The notes: generated by a model not told the origin, from the sequence alone. A stretch of 62,754 nucleotides of DNA from an uncultured Lachnospiraceae bacterium (GCA_902780385.1 CACZFF010000028.1:1-62754); one strand, 5' to 3'; positions 1-9,197 are shown, counted from the first letter of the stretch. Numbers and translations are program-made.

Positions 1-277
1 TTTAGAATTCCTTACCGGCTGTTTCGAGGCAAAGGTGTGCCCCGACTGTTTACGGGGAGGGGGGCATTCAACAAGTTAACTCGTGAATAATTCAGGTTAA
101 TTCTTCATAAAATTGCCTGTATTATTAAACAATTCCTTGCATTTGTATATTTAAAAAGGGTACACGTTTTTTTATAATTATTTTTGGGCATATATGCATT
201 TGGGAATAATTTCAGACAGAGTAAGGAGCATGATCGGCAAATTATAGTCTGTCGACAAAGGAGGGAGGTTTAAACTC

Positions 278-835
278 ATGACTGCAGGCGATGCGAATGC
301 GCGGCTGGAAGGAGCATTTTTAAAACTGGTCGAGGAGAAACCATTCGCGAAAATCACTGTAAATGATATTGTTAAGGAAGCCGGAGTGCACCGGAATACT
401 TTTTATTATCATTATCAGAGTATCCCGGCTATGCTCAGTGAGATCTGCCGGAAAATGGTTTCTAAAATGGTAATCATTTATAAGGATGTGCAGTCACCTT
501 CCGACTGCATCTTGCCCTTGGTACGTTATTCGAAGGAACACAGGATGGCGATCCTGCATATTTATGAATCGGATGCCAGACAGATTCTGATGGATTACGT
601 TCGTCAGATCGGAAGATTTTCTGTTGAAAGATACATTGACCATCTGACGGAGAGAACGGGAATAAGCAGACATGATAAAGAGATCATGGTACGCTTTTAT
701 ACGGCCGGCATTGTCGGCGTGTGGACCGACTGGGTGGAAGACAATATGGAAACGGATTCCACGGAAGACTTTATCAGGATCGGCAACATTCTCGAAAAAA
801 CGACAATCGAGGCTTTCAATATCACAACGGATTAA
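278..835 (+). CDS. TetR/AcrR-family transcriptional regulator
   Basis: A 185-residue protein whose first 60 residues form a TetR-type DNA-binding helix-turn-helix (VNDIVKEAGVHRNTFYYHY at about 28-46, with the family's typical 'FYYHY' recognition helix end). The remaining two thirds is the variable ligand-binding/dimerisation part, which gives no ligand away. An AAGGAGGGAGG ribosome site about nine bases upstream supports the start. The gene stands alone: the first 277 bases hold no convincing gene and a strong terminator follows. TetR proteins usually repress a nearby or divergent gene when no ligand is bound; no obvious target lies inside the window, so the role is unknown. Confidence 0.85.
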   Translation: MTAGDANARLEGAFLKLVEEKPFAKITVNDIVKEAGVHRNTFYYHYQSIPAMLSEICRKMVSKMVIIYKDVQSPSDCILPLVRYSKEHRMAILHIYESDARQILMDYVRQIGRFSVERYIDHLTERTGISRHDKEIMVRFYTAGIVGVWTDWVEDNMETDSTEDFIRIGNILEKTTIEAFNITTD

Positions 836-890
836 ACCCGGACCTTACGATAATAATCATTCCTTGCAAAACTGCGGAACAAGCATCAGG

Positions 891-924
891 GCCGCCCGCC
901 TTCAACAGCGGGCGGTCTTTTTTT
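891..924 (+). terminator. Intrinsic terminator after the TetR gene
   Basis: Perfect 8-bp stem CCGCCCGC / GCGGGCGG (892-899, 908-915) with an 8-base loop, followed by TCTTTTTTT. It closes the single-gene TetR transcript. Confidence 0.9.
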
Positions 925-1166
925 GCGCGAATTAACTGTTATCATAAAAACATATATCCGAAATATTCATCCATTCACAGACAGAGGTCCTGAAAATTAT
1001 AATTCCCATAGAGTTCAGGCCATGGAACCATTTACATCGTGCTGTCTCTGCTTTGAACGGCAGGCTGCCTGTACACGCCCTCGATAGGGCCTGTACGGTA
1101 ACAAGGGCATCAGCTGTTCCGTCTGGTTCTGTCCGAAATGATTCCTTTGTTTTACTTGAGGTGTTT

Positions 1167-2072
1167 ATGGATAAAAAGAGCTTAGGGGATATTGAGAGCG
1201 CTTTCGCGTTTTTTCGTGAGACAAAAAGTGATGAGGAGCTTTCAAGACAGACGGTTTTTTTAAAGTACTGCGGGATTGAGAGATGTCTTCCGGGACACGG
1301 GTACGGACCGGCAAAGCGGGATTGCTTTCTGATCCACTTTATCCTGGACGGGCACGGCATTTATGAATATCAGGGGGAGAAGATCCATCTGGAGAAGGGC
1401 CAGTCCTTTCTGATCTATCCGGAGGAGGATGTCTATTATCAGGCGGATCTTGCCTCACCGTGGAAGTACTGCTGGGTGGCTTTCCAGGGGGAAATGGCAG
1501 CGGGTATTGTGGAGGAACTTGGATATACACACACATTTCCCGTCTGTACATTTATGGATATGGACAGCATCGAAAAAGGTATATCCGGAATTATCTCCCG
1601 GGGCGGCAGGGATACCAGCGATGTATTATGGCGGGAAGGAAGTTTTCTTCACCTGATCGCCAACCTGTTTGATCAGGCGGATGACCGGGAAATATACGGC
1701 CAGGATGACAGCGGAGGTGTGGAGCTGCGTCTTGGATCCAGAATGTATGCAGCGCAGGCCATACATTACCTTGAGACACGTTTCCGCGAAAAGATCCAGA
1801 TCCAGCAGCTGGCACAGGATATAGGGATTTCCCGCAGTTACCTGACGCAGCTCTTCAAGGAGGAGATCGGAATGTCCCCGCGGGAACTGCTGATCAACAT
1901 CCGGATGGAACACGCAACGGAGTTTCTGGAAAAATCGAATGACCCGATTCAGCTTGTGGCACTTGAATGCGGGTATGACGATGCGCTCGCCTTCTCAAAG
2001 GCTTTTAAGCAGCGGTTCGGGATGAGCCCGTCCAGGTATAGAAAAGAAAAACAGAAAGCTGCACGGATCTGA
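1167..2072 (+). CDS. AraC-family transcriptional regulator with N-terminal sensing domain
   Basis: About 301 residues. The open frame extends upstream to 1053, but the ATG at 1167 has a GAGGTG ribosome site and begins the sensible protein (MDKKSLGDIESAF). Residues of roughly the first half form a cupin-like effector/dimerisation domain (HFILDGHGIYEYQGEKIHL style). The C-terminal 100 residues carry the two AraC helix-turn-helix motifs (IQQLAQDIGISRSYLTQLF, then the second around DDALAFSKAFKQRFGMSPS). Such proteins typically activate sugar-use genes, but no sugar operon adjoins it here. The extended upstream region contains a GTAC...GTAC inverted repeat at about 1072-1096 that could be regulatory. 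Target and ligand unknown. Confidence 0.85.
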   Translation: MDKKSLGDIESAFAFFRETKSDEELSRQTVFLKYCGIERCLPGHGYGPAKRDCFLIHFILDGHGIYEYQGEKIHLEKGQSFLIYPEEDVYYQADLASPWKYCWVAFQGEMAAGIVEELGYTHTFPVCTFMDMDSIEKGISGIISRGGRDTSDVLWREGSFLHLIANLFDQADDREIYGQDDSGGVELRLGSRMYAAQAIHYLETRFREKIQIQQLAQDIGISRSYLTQLFKEEIGMSPRELLINIRMEHATEFLEKSNDPIQLVALECGYDDALAFSKAFKQRFGMSPSRYRKEKQKAARI

Positions 2073-2098
2073 TATGTCGGATCCGCGCAGCTTTTTCT
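2055..2098. terminator. Bidirectional terminator between AraC and DUF1846 genes
   Basis: A 15-position stem, AAAGCTGC-A-CGGATC against GATCCG-C-GCAGCTTT (2055-2069 / 2080-2094), with a T run on the plus strand; it overlaps the AraC stop codon. The converging DUF1846 gene ends at 2123, so it can serve both strands. Confidence 0.85.
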
Positions 2099-2122
2099 GA
2101 TACAGCCTGTTTTTACACCGTA

Positions 2123-3604
2123 TTATTTGTGATATAGTTTTTTGCTCTCGTAGCGGGCTTCGCAGGTCTGATTGACACCGAGCTTTTTGAAGACACCTTC
2201 GTCGATCTGCGAGAGAATGACAGAGGAGTGGGCGTCGAGCCCTGCCAGCAGGGGGAGGGCGTCGAGGGCTTTTTTGGCATTCTCATCCTCTACGGCTGCG
2301 ATTGCCAGGATGATGAGGATCTCATTGAGGTGCAGCAGGGGGCTGCGCTCGCCCAGATGGTCGACCATGAGGTTCTGGCTCGCCTCGATCATCACGGGAG
2401 AGAGGAGTTTGACCTGTTCCGAAATGTTGCCTAGATATTTGAGGGCATTGAGCAGCAGGGCGCTGGAGGCTCCCAGAAGCGCCGTGGTGCGTCCGGTGAG
2501 AATGGTCCCGTCAGGCATCTGCATGGCAGCTGCAGGGCCGCCTGTCTCCTCCTGGCGCACGTTGGCTGCCATGATGACGGGGCGGTCGCTCACGGAGATC
2601 TTTGCCTTTTTCATCAGGAGCTCGATCTTGTAGGCGGGTTCCTCGGATGCATTGCCCTTGCGGTACTCACACAGGGCCTGGCAGTAGCGGCGGATGATCT
2701 CCTGATTTGCAGCCTGTCGGCAGACCTCGTCGTCGCAGATGCAGAAACCGACCATGTTGACACCCATATCAGTGGGGGATTTATAAGGAGATTCGCCCTG
2801 GATCTTTTCGAAGATCGCATTGAGAACGGGGAAGACTTCTACGTCCCGGTTATAGTTGACGGCTGTCTTTTCATATGCCTCGAAATGGAAGGGATCGATC
2901 ATGTTGATGTCGTCCAGATCGGCCGTCGCTGCCTCGTAGGCGAGATTTACAGGATGGTTGAGGGGAAGGTTCCAGACCGGGAAGGTCTCGAACTTGGCGT
3001 AGCCTGCCTTGATCCCGCGCTTGTTCTCGTGGTAGAGCTGGGAGAGGCAGGTCGCCATCTTGCCGCTGCCGGGACCGGGGGCTGTGATGACCACAAGGGG
3101 ACGGCTGGTCTCGATATAGTCGTTGCGGCCGAAGCCCTCATCGCTGACGATCAGCGGAATATTGGAGGGATAACCGGAGATGGGATAGTGGCGGTAGACC
3201 TTGAGCCCCAGAGCCTTGAGCTTCTTTTCGTATGCGATGGCGGAAGGCTGCCCGGCGAAACGGGTCAGGACAACACTGCCCACGAACAGACCGTTGGAAG
3301 TGAAGGCGTCCACGAGGCGGAGCAGGTCCATGTCGTAGGTGATACCCAGATCGCCGCGGACCTTGTTTTTCTCAATATCACCCGCATTGATGACGATCAC
3401 GATCTCCACCTGTTCGCGCAGGGCCTTCAGCATAGTGATCTTGGAATCCGGCGCAAAACCGGGAAGGACTCTGGAGGCATGATAATCATCGAAAAGCTTG
3501 CCTCCGAATTCCAGATAAAGCTTGCCTCCGAACTGGGCGATCCGCTCCTTGATGTGACTGGACTGCGTCTGTAAATACTTGTCATTATCAAAACCGATCT
3601 GCAT
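2123..3604 (-). CDS. DUF1846 domain-containing protein
   Basis: A 493-residue soluble protein of the DUF1846 family, widespread in Firmicutes and Actinobacteria and without an agreed function. The start at 3604 (MQIGFDNDKYLQTQSS) follows a GGAGGAG ribosome site; an upstream in-frame ATG at 3625 lacks one. A glycine-rich nucleotide-binding-like loop, APGPGSGKMA, lies near residues 175-184 and is the most conserved stretch I can see. There is no signal peptide or membrane segment. It is transcribed alone from a good promoter (TTGCGG-18-TATAAT) and stops at a shared terminator. Identity as DUF1846 is firm; biochemical activity is not known to me. Confidence 0.9.
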   Translation of the reverse strand: MQIGFDNDKYLQTQSSHIKERIAQFGGKLYLEFGGKLFDDYHASRVLPGFAPDSKITMLKALREQVEIVIVINAGDIEKNKVRGDLGITYDMDLLRLVDAFTSNGLFVGSVVLTRFAGQPSAIAYEKKLKALGLKVYRHYPISGYPSNIPLIVSDEGFGRNDYIETSRPLVVITAPGPGSGKMATCLSQLYHENKRGIKAGYAKFETFPVWNLPLNHPVNLAYEAATADLDDINMIDPFHFEAYEKTAVNYNRDVEVFPVLNAIFEKIQGESPYKSPTDMGVNMVGFCICDDEVCRQAANQEIIRRYCQALCEYRKGNASEEPAYKIELLMKKAKISVSDRPVIMAANVRQEETGGPAAAMQMPDGTILTGRTTALLGASSALLLNALKYLGNISEQVKLLSPVMIEASQNLMVDHLGERSPLLHLNEILIILAIAAVEDENAKKALDALPLLAGLDAHSSVILSQIDEGVFKKLGVNQTCEARYESKKLYHK

Positions 3605-3651
3605 GGGACTCCTCCTGTGTATCATTCGATTGATAAATAAAAACAGTTTCC

Positions 3652-3681
3652 ATTATAATTCGGGAATCCGCCTTTCCGCAA
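3652..3681 (-). promoter_or_regulatory. Sigma-A-type promoter of the DUF1846 gene
   Basis: On the minus strand TTGCGG (3676-3681), an 18-base spacer and TATAAT (3652-3657), about 48 bases before the start codon. Confidence 0.7.
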
Positions 3682-4054
3682 GAGAAAAGTTGACTGCCGG
3701 CGTGCAGATCATTCCCGGATCATTCCTTTGATCGAAAAGTACAGCATTCAGAACCTCTGCGGGGACGGGGGATGTGTATTTTTTTTGAAGCGTTTATGTT
3801 TTTTCCTTTTCCGGCATTGCGAAAAGGGCGGGAATGTGTTACTTTGCACTTGAGCATTATTCGACGGAAAATGCATCATGATTATTTCTGCAGAAAGAGA
3901 CGTCTGCCGTACCGGGCAAAGTGTGAAGGGTATTCACCGCCTGGCCGTATGATCTGAAAGCGCGGCCCCGGGTGATCCCGAAAAACGGACGGCGGGCATC
4001 GGACGATTCCGGGCAATAAAGGCAGTGCCCATATGCGACTTGAAGGAGCGTGTA

Positions 4055-4189
4055 ATGGGAGGAACGGCGCGGTGCGGACCGGTGCGAAAACGGCTGGTTT
4101 ATGCGGACGGGTTTTTGCGGTCTTTTGTAAAAACTCATAAAAATTCTGATGGGGGCGTTCGCCCTGCTTTTTCCCTAATGCTTGTGTGA
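4055..4189 (+). CDS. Possible 44-residue basic small ORF ahead of the peptide transporter
   Basis: This lies in the 765-base gap (3605-4369) between the divergent DUF1846 gene and the ABC operon, which otherwise shows no gene. The frame starts at an ATG with an AAGGAG site six bases upstream and encodes a short basic peptide beginning MGGTARCGPVRKRLVYAD. A GGGGGCGTTCGCCC hairpin followed by TGCTTTTT lies within its 3' part (about 4151-4172), so the region could instead be a leader RNA with an attenuator. I recognise no family, and coding potential rests only on the ribosome site. Confidence 0.2.
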   Translation: MGGTARCGPVRKRLVYADGFLRSFVKTHKNSDGGVRPAFSLMLV

Positions 4190-4369
4190 CAATTTAATAT
4201 TTTCACATTCCTGTGCGCAGGGCTTTTTTTGGTGTGCATCCGGCACCGGTTTACGAGAGCCGGATCCCGGGATCTGATTCGGGAGCCGCATTGCCGGATT
4301 CATTTCGGCGCATGGGGCAGAACATTGTTTTGTTTATCAAAAAGTGAACAAAAAAGGGAGAAAAAACAA

Positions 4370-6034
4370 ATGAAAAAGAATATTCTGGCATTGGTTCTGG
4401 GGGCGGTGATGACTGCCTCACTGATTACAGGCTGCGGCGGGAAGACCTCTTCCGGCGGTTCTTCCGCACCCGCGGCGGACGCAGGCAGCACTTCTTCCGC
4501 TGCTTCCGGCAGCGAGGCTTCCGGACAGATGGTGGAAGGCGGCGATTTCATCAAGGGTGTATCCACGGAAGCACCCGGCTTCGATCCTTTTACCACACAG
4601 ACTGCTGACGCGAGAAGCATCTTCTTTAATATCTATGAAGGCCTGATGGCGACAGAGCCCGACGGCAGCTTTTCCCCTGCCCTTGCAGACTCCTGCCAGG
4701 CTTCTGACGATCTGCAGACCTATACCTTTACCCTTCGTCAGGGCGTCAAGTTCCACAATGGCAATGAACTGACCATGGACGATGTGATCTATTCCATCGA
4801 GAAGTCGATCACATCCGGTATCAACGGTTTTTCCGAGATCGCTCAGTTTTCCGCGGCCGGCAAGACTTATACTGTCGGTTCCGAGAAAGGAAAAGACGAT
4901 GAGGGCAAGGAGATCGACAAGCCCGTGGTAACAGCGGCTGATTCCGCAGACGCTCCTGCGGATGACACGACCCTTGTCATCAATCTCAACAAACCCGACA
5001 GCGGCTTCCCCGCAATCGCCACCAGCCCCATTGTCCCCAAAGATGCAGAGGATCTGGCTTCCCATCCCATCGGAACAGGCCCCTTCGAGCTGACTGAGTT
5101 CGTGGAACAGGACTATACTCTGCTGACCCGCTTTGACGATTACTGGGGAGAGCCCGCTCACCTCGATACTGTCACACTCAAGTATTATGAAAATACTGCC
5201 TCTCTGGCGACCAACTATCTGGCAGGCGCCATCGACGGCTTCAATTCCAACGCGGGCGGCTGGAAAGAGCTGGAGGGAACAGACTACGTACAGAATGTAC
5301 GTCATGCCAACGCTGTCCAGCTTCTGGCACTGAACAACGAGTTTGAGCCTTTCAAGGATGTGCGTGTGCGCCAGGCAGTTGCCTACGCTGTGGATTCTGA
5401 TGAGATCATCGAGAAAGTCAGCTATGGCCTGGGGACCAAGGCCGGCACACCCGTCATTCCCGGCCTGCAGAAGTATTTCAACGATGAACTGACCAATGTC
5501 TATGATGTCAACATTGACAAGGCCAAGGAGCTCCTCAAGGAGGCCGGTCAGGAGAATCTCAAGTTCAAGATCCGCGTTCCCTCTAACTACCAGGTCCATG
5601 TGGATACCGCCCAGGTTATCGCAAACCAGCTTGCCAAGGCAGGCATCACCGTGGAGATCGAGTCAGTTGACTGGAATACATGGCTGAACCGGGTCTACAG
5701 AAAGAGTGAATTCGAGGCCACCGTCGTTTCTGTTGACGGACCGATCGCCTACCCGACCTCTTTCCTGAACAGATATGTCTCCACCGCTTCCGACAACTTC
5801 GTGAATTTCCATTCCGAAGCCTTTGACGAGACCTATGCGAAGGCGCTCCTGGAGACAGATGATGCAGAGCAGGTCAGGCTCTTCAAGGAAGCACAGAAGA
5901 TCATCAGCGACGAATGCGCCAGCGTCTATATCCAGGATATCGACTCTGTCGTCATCAACAGCCCTGCCTTCGGAGGATTTGAGGCATATCCTCTGTATGT
6001 GGATGATTATTCCGCAATGTATGCCGTTCAGTAA
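4370..6034 (+). CDS. Peptide/nickel-type ABC transporter substrate-binding lipoprotein
   Basis: A 554-residue extracytoplasmic solute-binding protein (SBP_bac_5, DppA/OppA-like). The ATG at 4370 has an AGGGAG site and opens a lipoprotein signal peptide ending in the lipobox LITGC, so Cys22 should be lipid-modified. A Ser/Ala/Gly-rich linker follows, then the two-lobed binding fold (DPFTTQTADARSIFFNIYEG near the N-terminus, typical of family 5). It is the first gene of a complete five-gene importer. Two stem-loops separate it from the permease genes, as is common where the binding protein is made in excess. Substrate cannot be read from sequence: oligopeptides, dipeptides or a metal chelate are all possible. 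Confidence 0.9.
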   Translation: MKKNILALVLGAVMTASLITGCGGKTSSGGSSAPAADAGSTSSAASGSEASGQMVEGGDFIKGVSTEAPGFDPFTTQTADARSIFFNIYEGLMATEPDGSFSPALADSCQASDDLQTYTFTLRQGVKFHNGNELTMDDVIYSIEKSITSGINGFSEIAQFSAAGKTYTVGSEKGKDDEGKEIDKPVVTAADSADAPADDTTLVINLNKPDSGFPAIATSPIVPKDAEDLASHPIGTGPFELTEFVEQDYTLLTRFDDYWGEPAHLDTVTLKYYENTASLATNYLAGAIDGFNSNAGGWKELEGTDYVQNVRHANAVQLLALNNEFEPFKDVRVRQAVAYAVDSDEIIEKVSYGLGTKAGTPVIPGLQKYFNDELTNVYDVNIDKAKELLKEAGQENLKFKIRVPSNYQVHVDTAQVIANQLAKAGITVEIESVDWNTWLNRVYRKSEFEATVVSVDGPIAYPTSFLNRYVSTASDNFVNFHSEAFDETYAKALLETDDAEQVRLFKEAQKIISDECASVYIQDIDSVVINSPAFGGFEAYPLYVDDYSAMYAVQ

Positions 6035-6053
6035 AAATAAGAAAGTGCTGTCA

Positions 6054-6141
6054 GCCGTCTTCTGACGGACGGCAGAATGAAGCTGTAAGCTGCCTGGCAG
6101 TTTCCCGCGGAAATGATGGGAAGTGCCGACAGCTTACAGCT
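6054..6141 (+). other. Two intercistronic stem-loops between binding protein and permease genes
   Basis: First hairpin GCCGTC / GACGGC (6054-6059, 6068-6073). The second has a perfect 12-bp outer stem, AGCTGTAAGCTG / CAGCTTACAGCT (6081-6092, 6130-6141), with further inner pairing (GGCA..TTCCC with GGGAA.TGCC). Neither has a long T run, so mRNA stabilisation or partial read-through control is more likely than full termination. Confidence 0.7.
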
Positions 6142-6173
6142 GTTCATGAAGACTACGCCTACAGGAGATAACC

Positions 6174-7118
6174 ATGCGGTATTTCGTCAAAAAACTCGGG
6201 ATCATGTTGATAACGCTGTTTGTCATTTCCATAGTGACATTCTGGCTCTTTCACATTGTGCCCGGAGATCCCGCGGCCATGATGCTGGGAACCAGCGCGT
6301 CGCAGGAGCAGCTGGATGACCTGCGCGAAGAACTCGGGCTGGACCGTCCGCTGATAGAACAGTATACAGAATGGATCACAGGAGCTGTGCACGGCGACTT
6401 CGGCAAGTCCATTATGTACAGAAAGCCTGTGGCCAATCTCCTGAAAGGCAAGCTGTCTGTATCTCTTGCATTGGGGGCGATAGCCCTTGCTCTGGTCATC
6501 CTGATCGGGATTCCGCTGGGGGTCTTTACTGCAGGACGCAAGCACGCAATCTCAGAGCAGCTTCTCAATTTTGTCAATATTCTGGGTATTTCCATACCGG
6601 GATTCTTTCTCAGTATCCTGCTGATCTGGGTGTTCGGTCTGATCCTCCACTGGTTTACGCCGGGCAGATTCGTCACCTTTGCGAGAAATCCCGTCAAGTT
6701 TCTTCAGTTCATGATCTGGCCGGCGATCGCGATCGCGATTCCCCAGACCTGTGTCCTTTCCAAGTATATACGGACGGCTGTCATTGAAGAGGTCCGTTCC
6801 GACTACGTGCGGACGGCGCGAAGCAAGGGCAGCACCAAGTTCCGCATCATGTACGTACATGTTCTGAAAAATGCCATCATCTCCGTTGTTCCCCTGATCG
6901 GAATGATCGTAAGCGGTATTTTTTCCGGGTCGATCGTGATCGAGCAGGTTTTCGGTATTCCGGGGATCGGGCGTCTTCTGATCGCGTCTGTCACATCGAG
7001 GGATTATCCCACTGTTCAGACCCTGGTCATGTATATTGCGATACTGATCCTTGTCGTCAACTTTATCGTGGATATCCTGATCCAGATCCTGGATCCCCGT
7101 ATCAGGATTTCGCGGTGA
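6174..7118 (+). CDS. Peptide-type ABC transporter permease, DppB/OppB class
   Basis: A 314-residue inner-membrane permease with the DppB layout: an N-terminal helix (LGIMLITLFVISIVTFWLFHIVPGDP), an external loop, then about five more helices and the BPD_transp_1 domain. The EAA-type cytoplasmic loop that contacts the ATPases is visible around DYVRTARSKGSTKFRIM, a signature of this class. The start has an AGGAGA site. It pairs with the following DppC-class permease to form the heterodimeric channel. Confidence 0.92.
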   Translation: MRYFVKKLGIMLITLFVISIVTFWLFHIVPGDPAAMMLGTSASQEQLDDLREELGLDRPLIEQYTEWITGAVHGDFGKSIMYRKPVANLLKGKLSVSLALGAIALALVILIGIPLGVFTAGRKHAISEQLLNFVNILGISIPGFFLSILLIWVFGLILHWFTPGRFVTFARNPVKFLQFMIWPAIAIAIPQTCVLSKYIRTAVIEEVRSDYVRTARSKGSTKFRIMYVHVLKNAIISVVPLIGMIVSGIFSGSIVIEQVFGIPGIGRLLIASVTSRDYPTVQTLVMYIAILILVVNFIVDILIQILDPRIRISR

Positions 7119-7185
7119 GTACTGCGGCAGCACAGCGGGTGTCACAGCTTTTTGTGTCACGGTTTTTAAGAGAGCAGAGGATATT

Positions 7186-8106
7186 ATGGCAAATATATTG
7201 AATACGAGTCTTCCGGGAGAGACGATGCGGAAGAAAGTACAGAACGCCGCGGAAAAAGCCCGGAGCGAGAAAAAGGGGCAGAAAGCGAAGGCTTCAGAGA
7301 GTGTCTGGGTGACCGGAGAAGCGGAGCTGAAGATCGGATTTGTCATCGTGGGCATCATTGTTGCCCTCGGACTCCTGAGTATTTTTTATACGCCCTATGA
7401 TGTCTATGAGATGAATACGTCTGTGCGCTCACAGGCGCCCTCTCTGGCCCATTTTTTCGGTACGGACAATTTCGGACGCGATATCTTCAGCAGGGCCATG
7501 GTCGGTGCCCGCTTCACGCTTCTGGTCTCCGCAACGACAGTCTTTCTTGCAACAGTGATCAGTATTGTGCTGGGTCTTGTATGCGGCTATGCGGGCGGTA
7601 TGCTCGATGAGTTTGTGATGCGTGTCGTCGATGCCATCAACTCTTTCCCCAGCATCCTGATCGCCCTGGTCATGGTCAGTATCCTCAATTACGGAAAGCT
7701 GACCATTATTCCTGCCCTGGTGATCATGTTCATCCCCAGCTTCACGCGAATCGTGCGGACAGGAACTCTGCAGTACAAAAACGCAGACTTTGTACTGAGC
7801 AACAAGGTGTTCGGCGATTCGGACGTGCGGATCCTGTTTGTGCACATCCTTCCCAATATTTACCCGCTTCTGCTCTCCTCCATCGTCATCGGTCTTTCCA
7901 ACGCGATCCTGGCGGAATCCAGTATGAGCTATCTGGGACTGGGTATTCAGCCCCCGATCCCCAGCTGGGGACGCATGTTGAAGGAGGCGCAGGACATCAT
8001 CTTCTCGACGCCCTGGGCGGCACTGGCGCCCGGCGCCATGATCGTCCTGACGATCGTCGGGCTCAACTGTATCGGTGAAGGCATCCGAAAGAAATATCTG
8101 AGTTGA
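7186..8106 (+). CDS. Peptide-type ABC transporter permease, DppC/OppC class
   Basis: A 306-residue permease with a longer cytoplasmic N-terminus rich in Lys/Ala, then the OppC N-terminal helix and a BPD_transp_1 domain of about five helices. The motif HFFGTDNFGRDIFSR (about 85-99) is the hallmark of the DppC/OppC/NikC class, and GLGIQPPIPSWGRML near the C-terminus is equally typical. Its stop lies just upstream of the next gene's ATG, consistent with one transcript. Confidence 0.92.
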   Translation: MANILNTSLPGETMRKKVQNAAEKARSEKKGQKAKASESVWVTGEAELKIGFVIVGIIVALGLLSIFYTPYDVYEMNTSVRSQAPSLAHFFGTDNFGRDIFSRAMVGARFTLLVSATTVFLATVISIVLGLVCGYAGGMLDEFVMRVVDAINSFPSILIALVMVSILNYGKLTIIPALVIMFIPSFTRIVRTGTLQYKNADFVLSNKVFGDSDVRILFVHILPNIYPLLLSSIVIGLSNAILAESSMSYLGLGIQPPIPSWGRMLKEAQDIIFSTPWAALAPGAMIVLTIVGLNCIGEGIRKKYLS

Positions 8107-8126
8107 AAACAGAAAGGGATCAACAG

Positions 8127-9110
8127 ATGGGCGAAAATATTCTGGAAGTGAAGCACATGACCGTGACGCTGTATGAAAACGGCGGCGAATATAAGGTGGT
8201 CAACCGCATCAGCTTCACCGTCGGAAAAGGAGAGATCGTGGGCATTGTCGGCGAATCCGGCTGCGGCAAGAGCATGACGGCGCTGGCCCTGCAGGACCTT
8301 CTCAAAAACCATATCAAGGTGACAGAAGGCAGCATGATGTTCGACGGCAAAGATCTGCGAAAAGTGTCGGCGGCAGAGAGAAGGGAGATCAACGGAAACG
8401 ACATGACCATGATCTTCCAGGAGCCCATGACCAGCCTCAATCCCCTGCACCGCGTCGGCAGACAGGTCGGCGAGGTCCTGCTCCTTCACGGCAAGCATAG
8501 CCGCGAGGAGATCGAGCAGAGGACCCTGGAAGCACTGGAAATGGCAGGCCTGCCGGATCCCAAAAAGACGATGCAGATGTATCCCCATGAGCTTTCCGGC
8601 GGCATGCGCCAGCGTGTGATGATCGCCATGGGCATCATTGCCCGTCCCAAGCTTCTGATCGCGGATGAGCCCACGACGGCTCTGGATGTCACGACCCAGG
8701 CCCATGTTCTGGAGCTTCTGCAGCAGATCAACCGGCAGACCGGTACGGCGGTCCTTCTGATCTCCCATGACCTGGGCGTCATCAACAGGATCTGCAGCCG
8801 CGTCCTGGTCATGTATGCAGGCAAGATCGTGGAGCAGGGCCGCACAGAGGACATTCTGCGCAATCCGGTCCATCCCTATACAAAGGGACTGATCGCCTCG
8901 ATCCCGACAAGAAGGATGAAAGGGGCGCCGCTGGCCAGCATTCCTGGCCGCGTTCCCCCTGTCACGGAGGAAAAACCGCCCTGTCCCTTTGCCTCGCGCT
9001 GTGACAAGGCCGACAAACGATGCTTCACCGAATATCCCGGCCGCAAGACCATTTCCGATGAGCATATTCTCTGGTGCCACATCGATGAAACGAAGAAAAA
9101 AACGGTTTAA
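8127..9110 (+). CDS. Peptide-type ABC transporter ATP-binding protein, DppD/OppD class
   Basis: A 327-residue cytoplasmic ATPase. The start at 8127 (MGENILEVKH) has an AGAAAGGG site; the upstream TTG at 8103 overlaps the previous stop and is less likely. Walker A GESGCGKS (about 42-49), signature LSGGMRQR, Walker B LLIADEPT and the H-loop ISHDL are all intact. The C-terminal oligo_HPY extension carries several cysteines (PFASRCDKADKRC). Its partner ATPase is encoded next, after an unusual hairpin-rich gap. Confidence 0.93.
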   Translation: MGENILEVKHMTVTLYENGGEYKVVNRISFTVGKGEIVGIVGESGCGKSMTALALQDLLKNHIKVTEGSMMFDGKDLRKVSAAERREINGNDMTMIFQEPMTSLNPLHRVGRQVGEVLLLHGKHSREEIEQRTLEALEMAGLPDPKKTMQMYPHELSGGMRQRVMIAMGIIARPKLLIADEPTTALDVTTQAHVLELLQQINRQTGTAVLLISHDLGVINRICSRVLVMYAGKIVEQGRTEDILRNPVHPYTKGLIASIPTRRMKGAPLASIPGRVPPVTEEKPPCPFASRCDKADKRCFTEYPGRKTISDEHILWCHIDETKKKTV

Positions 9111-9117
9111 ACGAAAC

Positions 9118-9197
9118 AGGCCTGAAGCGTTTGAAACCCCGAAAGCAGGGGTTGAACCGTTTGAACCCCCGGTAACCGGGGCTTGAACAGGCCTGAA
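9118..9197 (+). repeat. Hairpin-rich repeated spacer between the two ATPase genes
   Basis: The 135-base gap contains a flanking direct repeat CAGGCCTGAA (9118-9127, 9188-9197), two copies of CGTTTGAA, and two GC stem-loops: AACCCC/GGGGTT (9135-9140, 9148-9153) and CCCCGG/CCGGGG (9167-9172, 9176-9181). No T run follows. It may tune relative expression or mRNA decay. Confidence 0.6.

Noticed and set aside
1-277. Partial gene at the window start
   Set aside because: No open frame with supporting motifs; only AT-rich promoter-like sequence (a TATAAT near 173) before the TetR gene.
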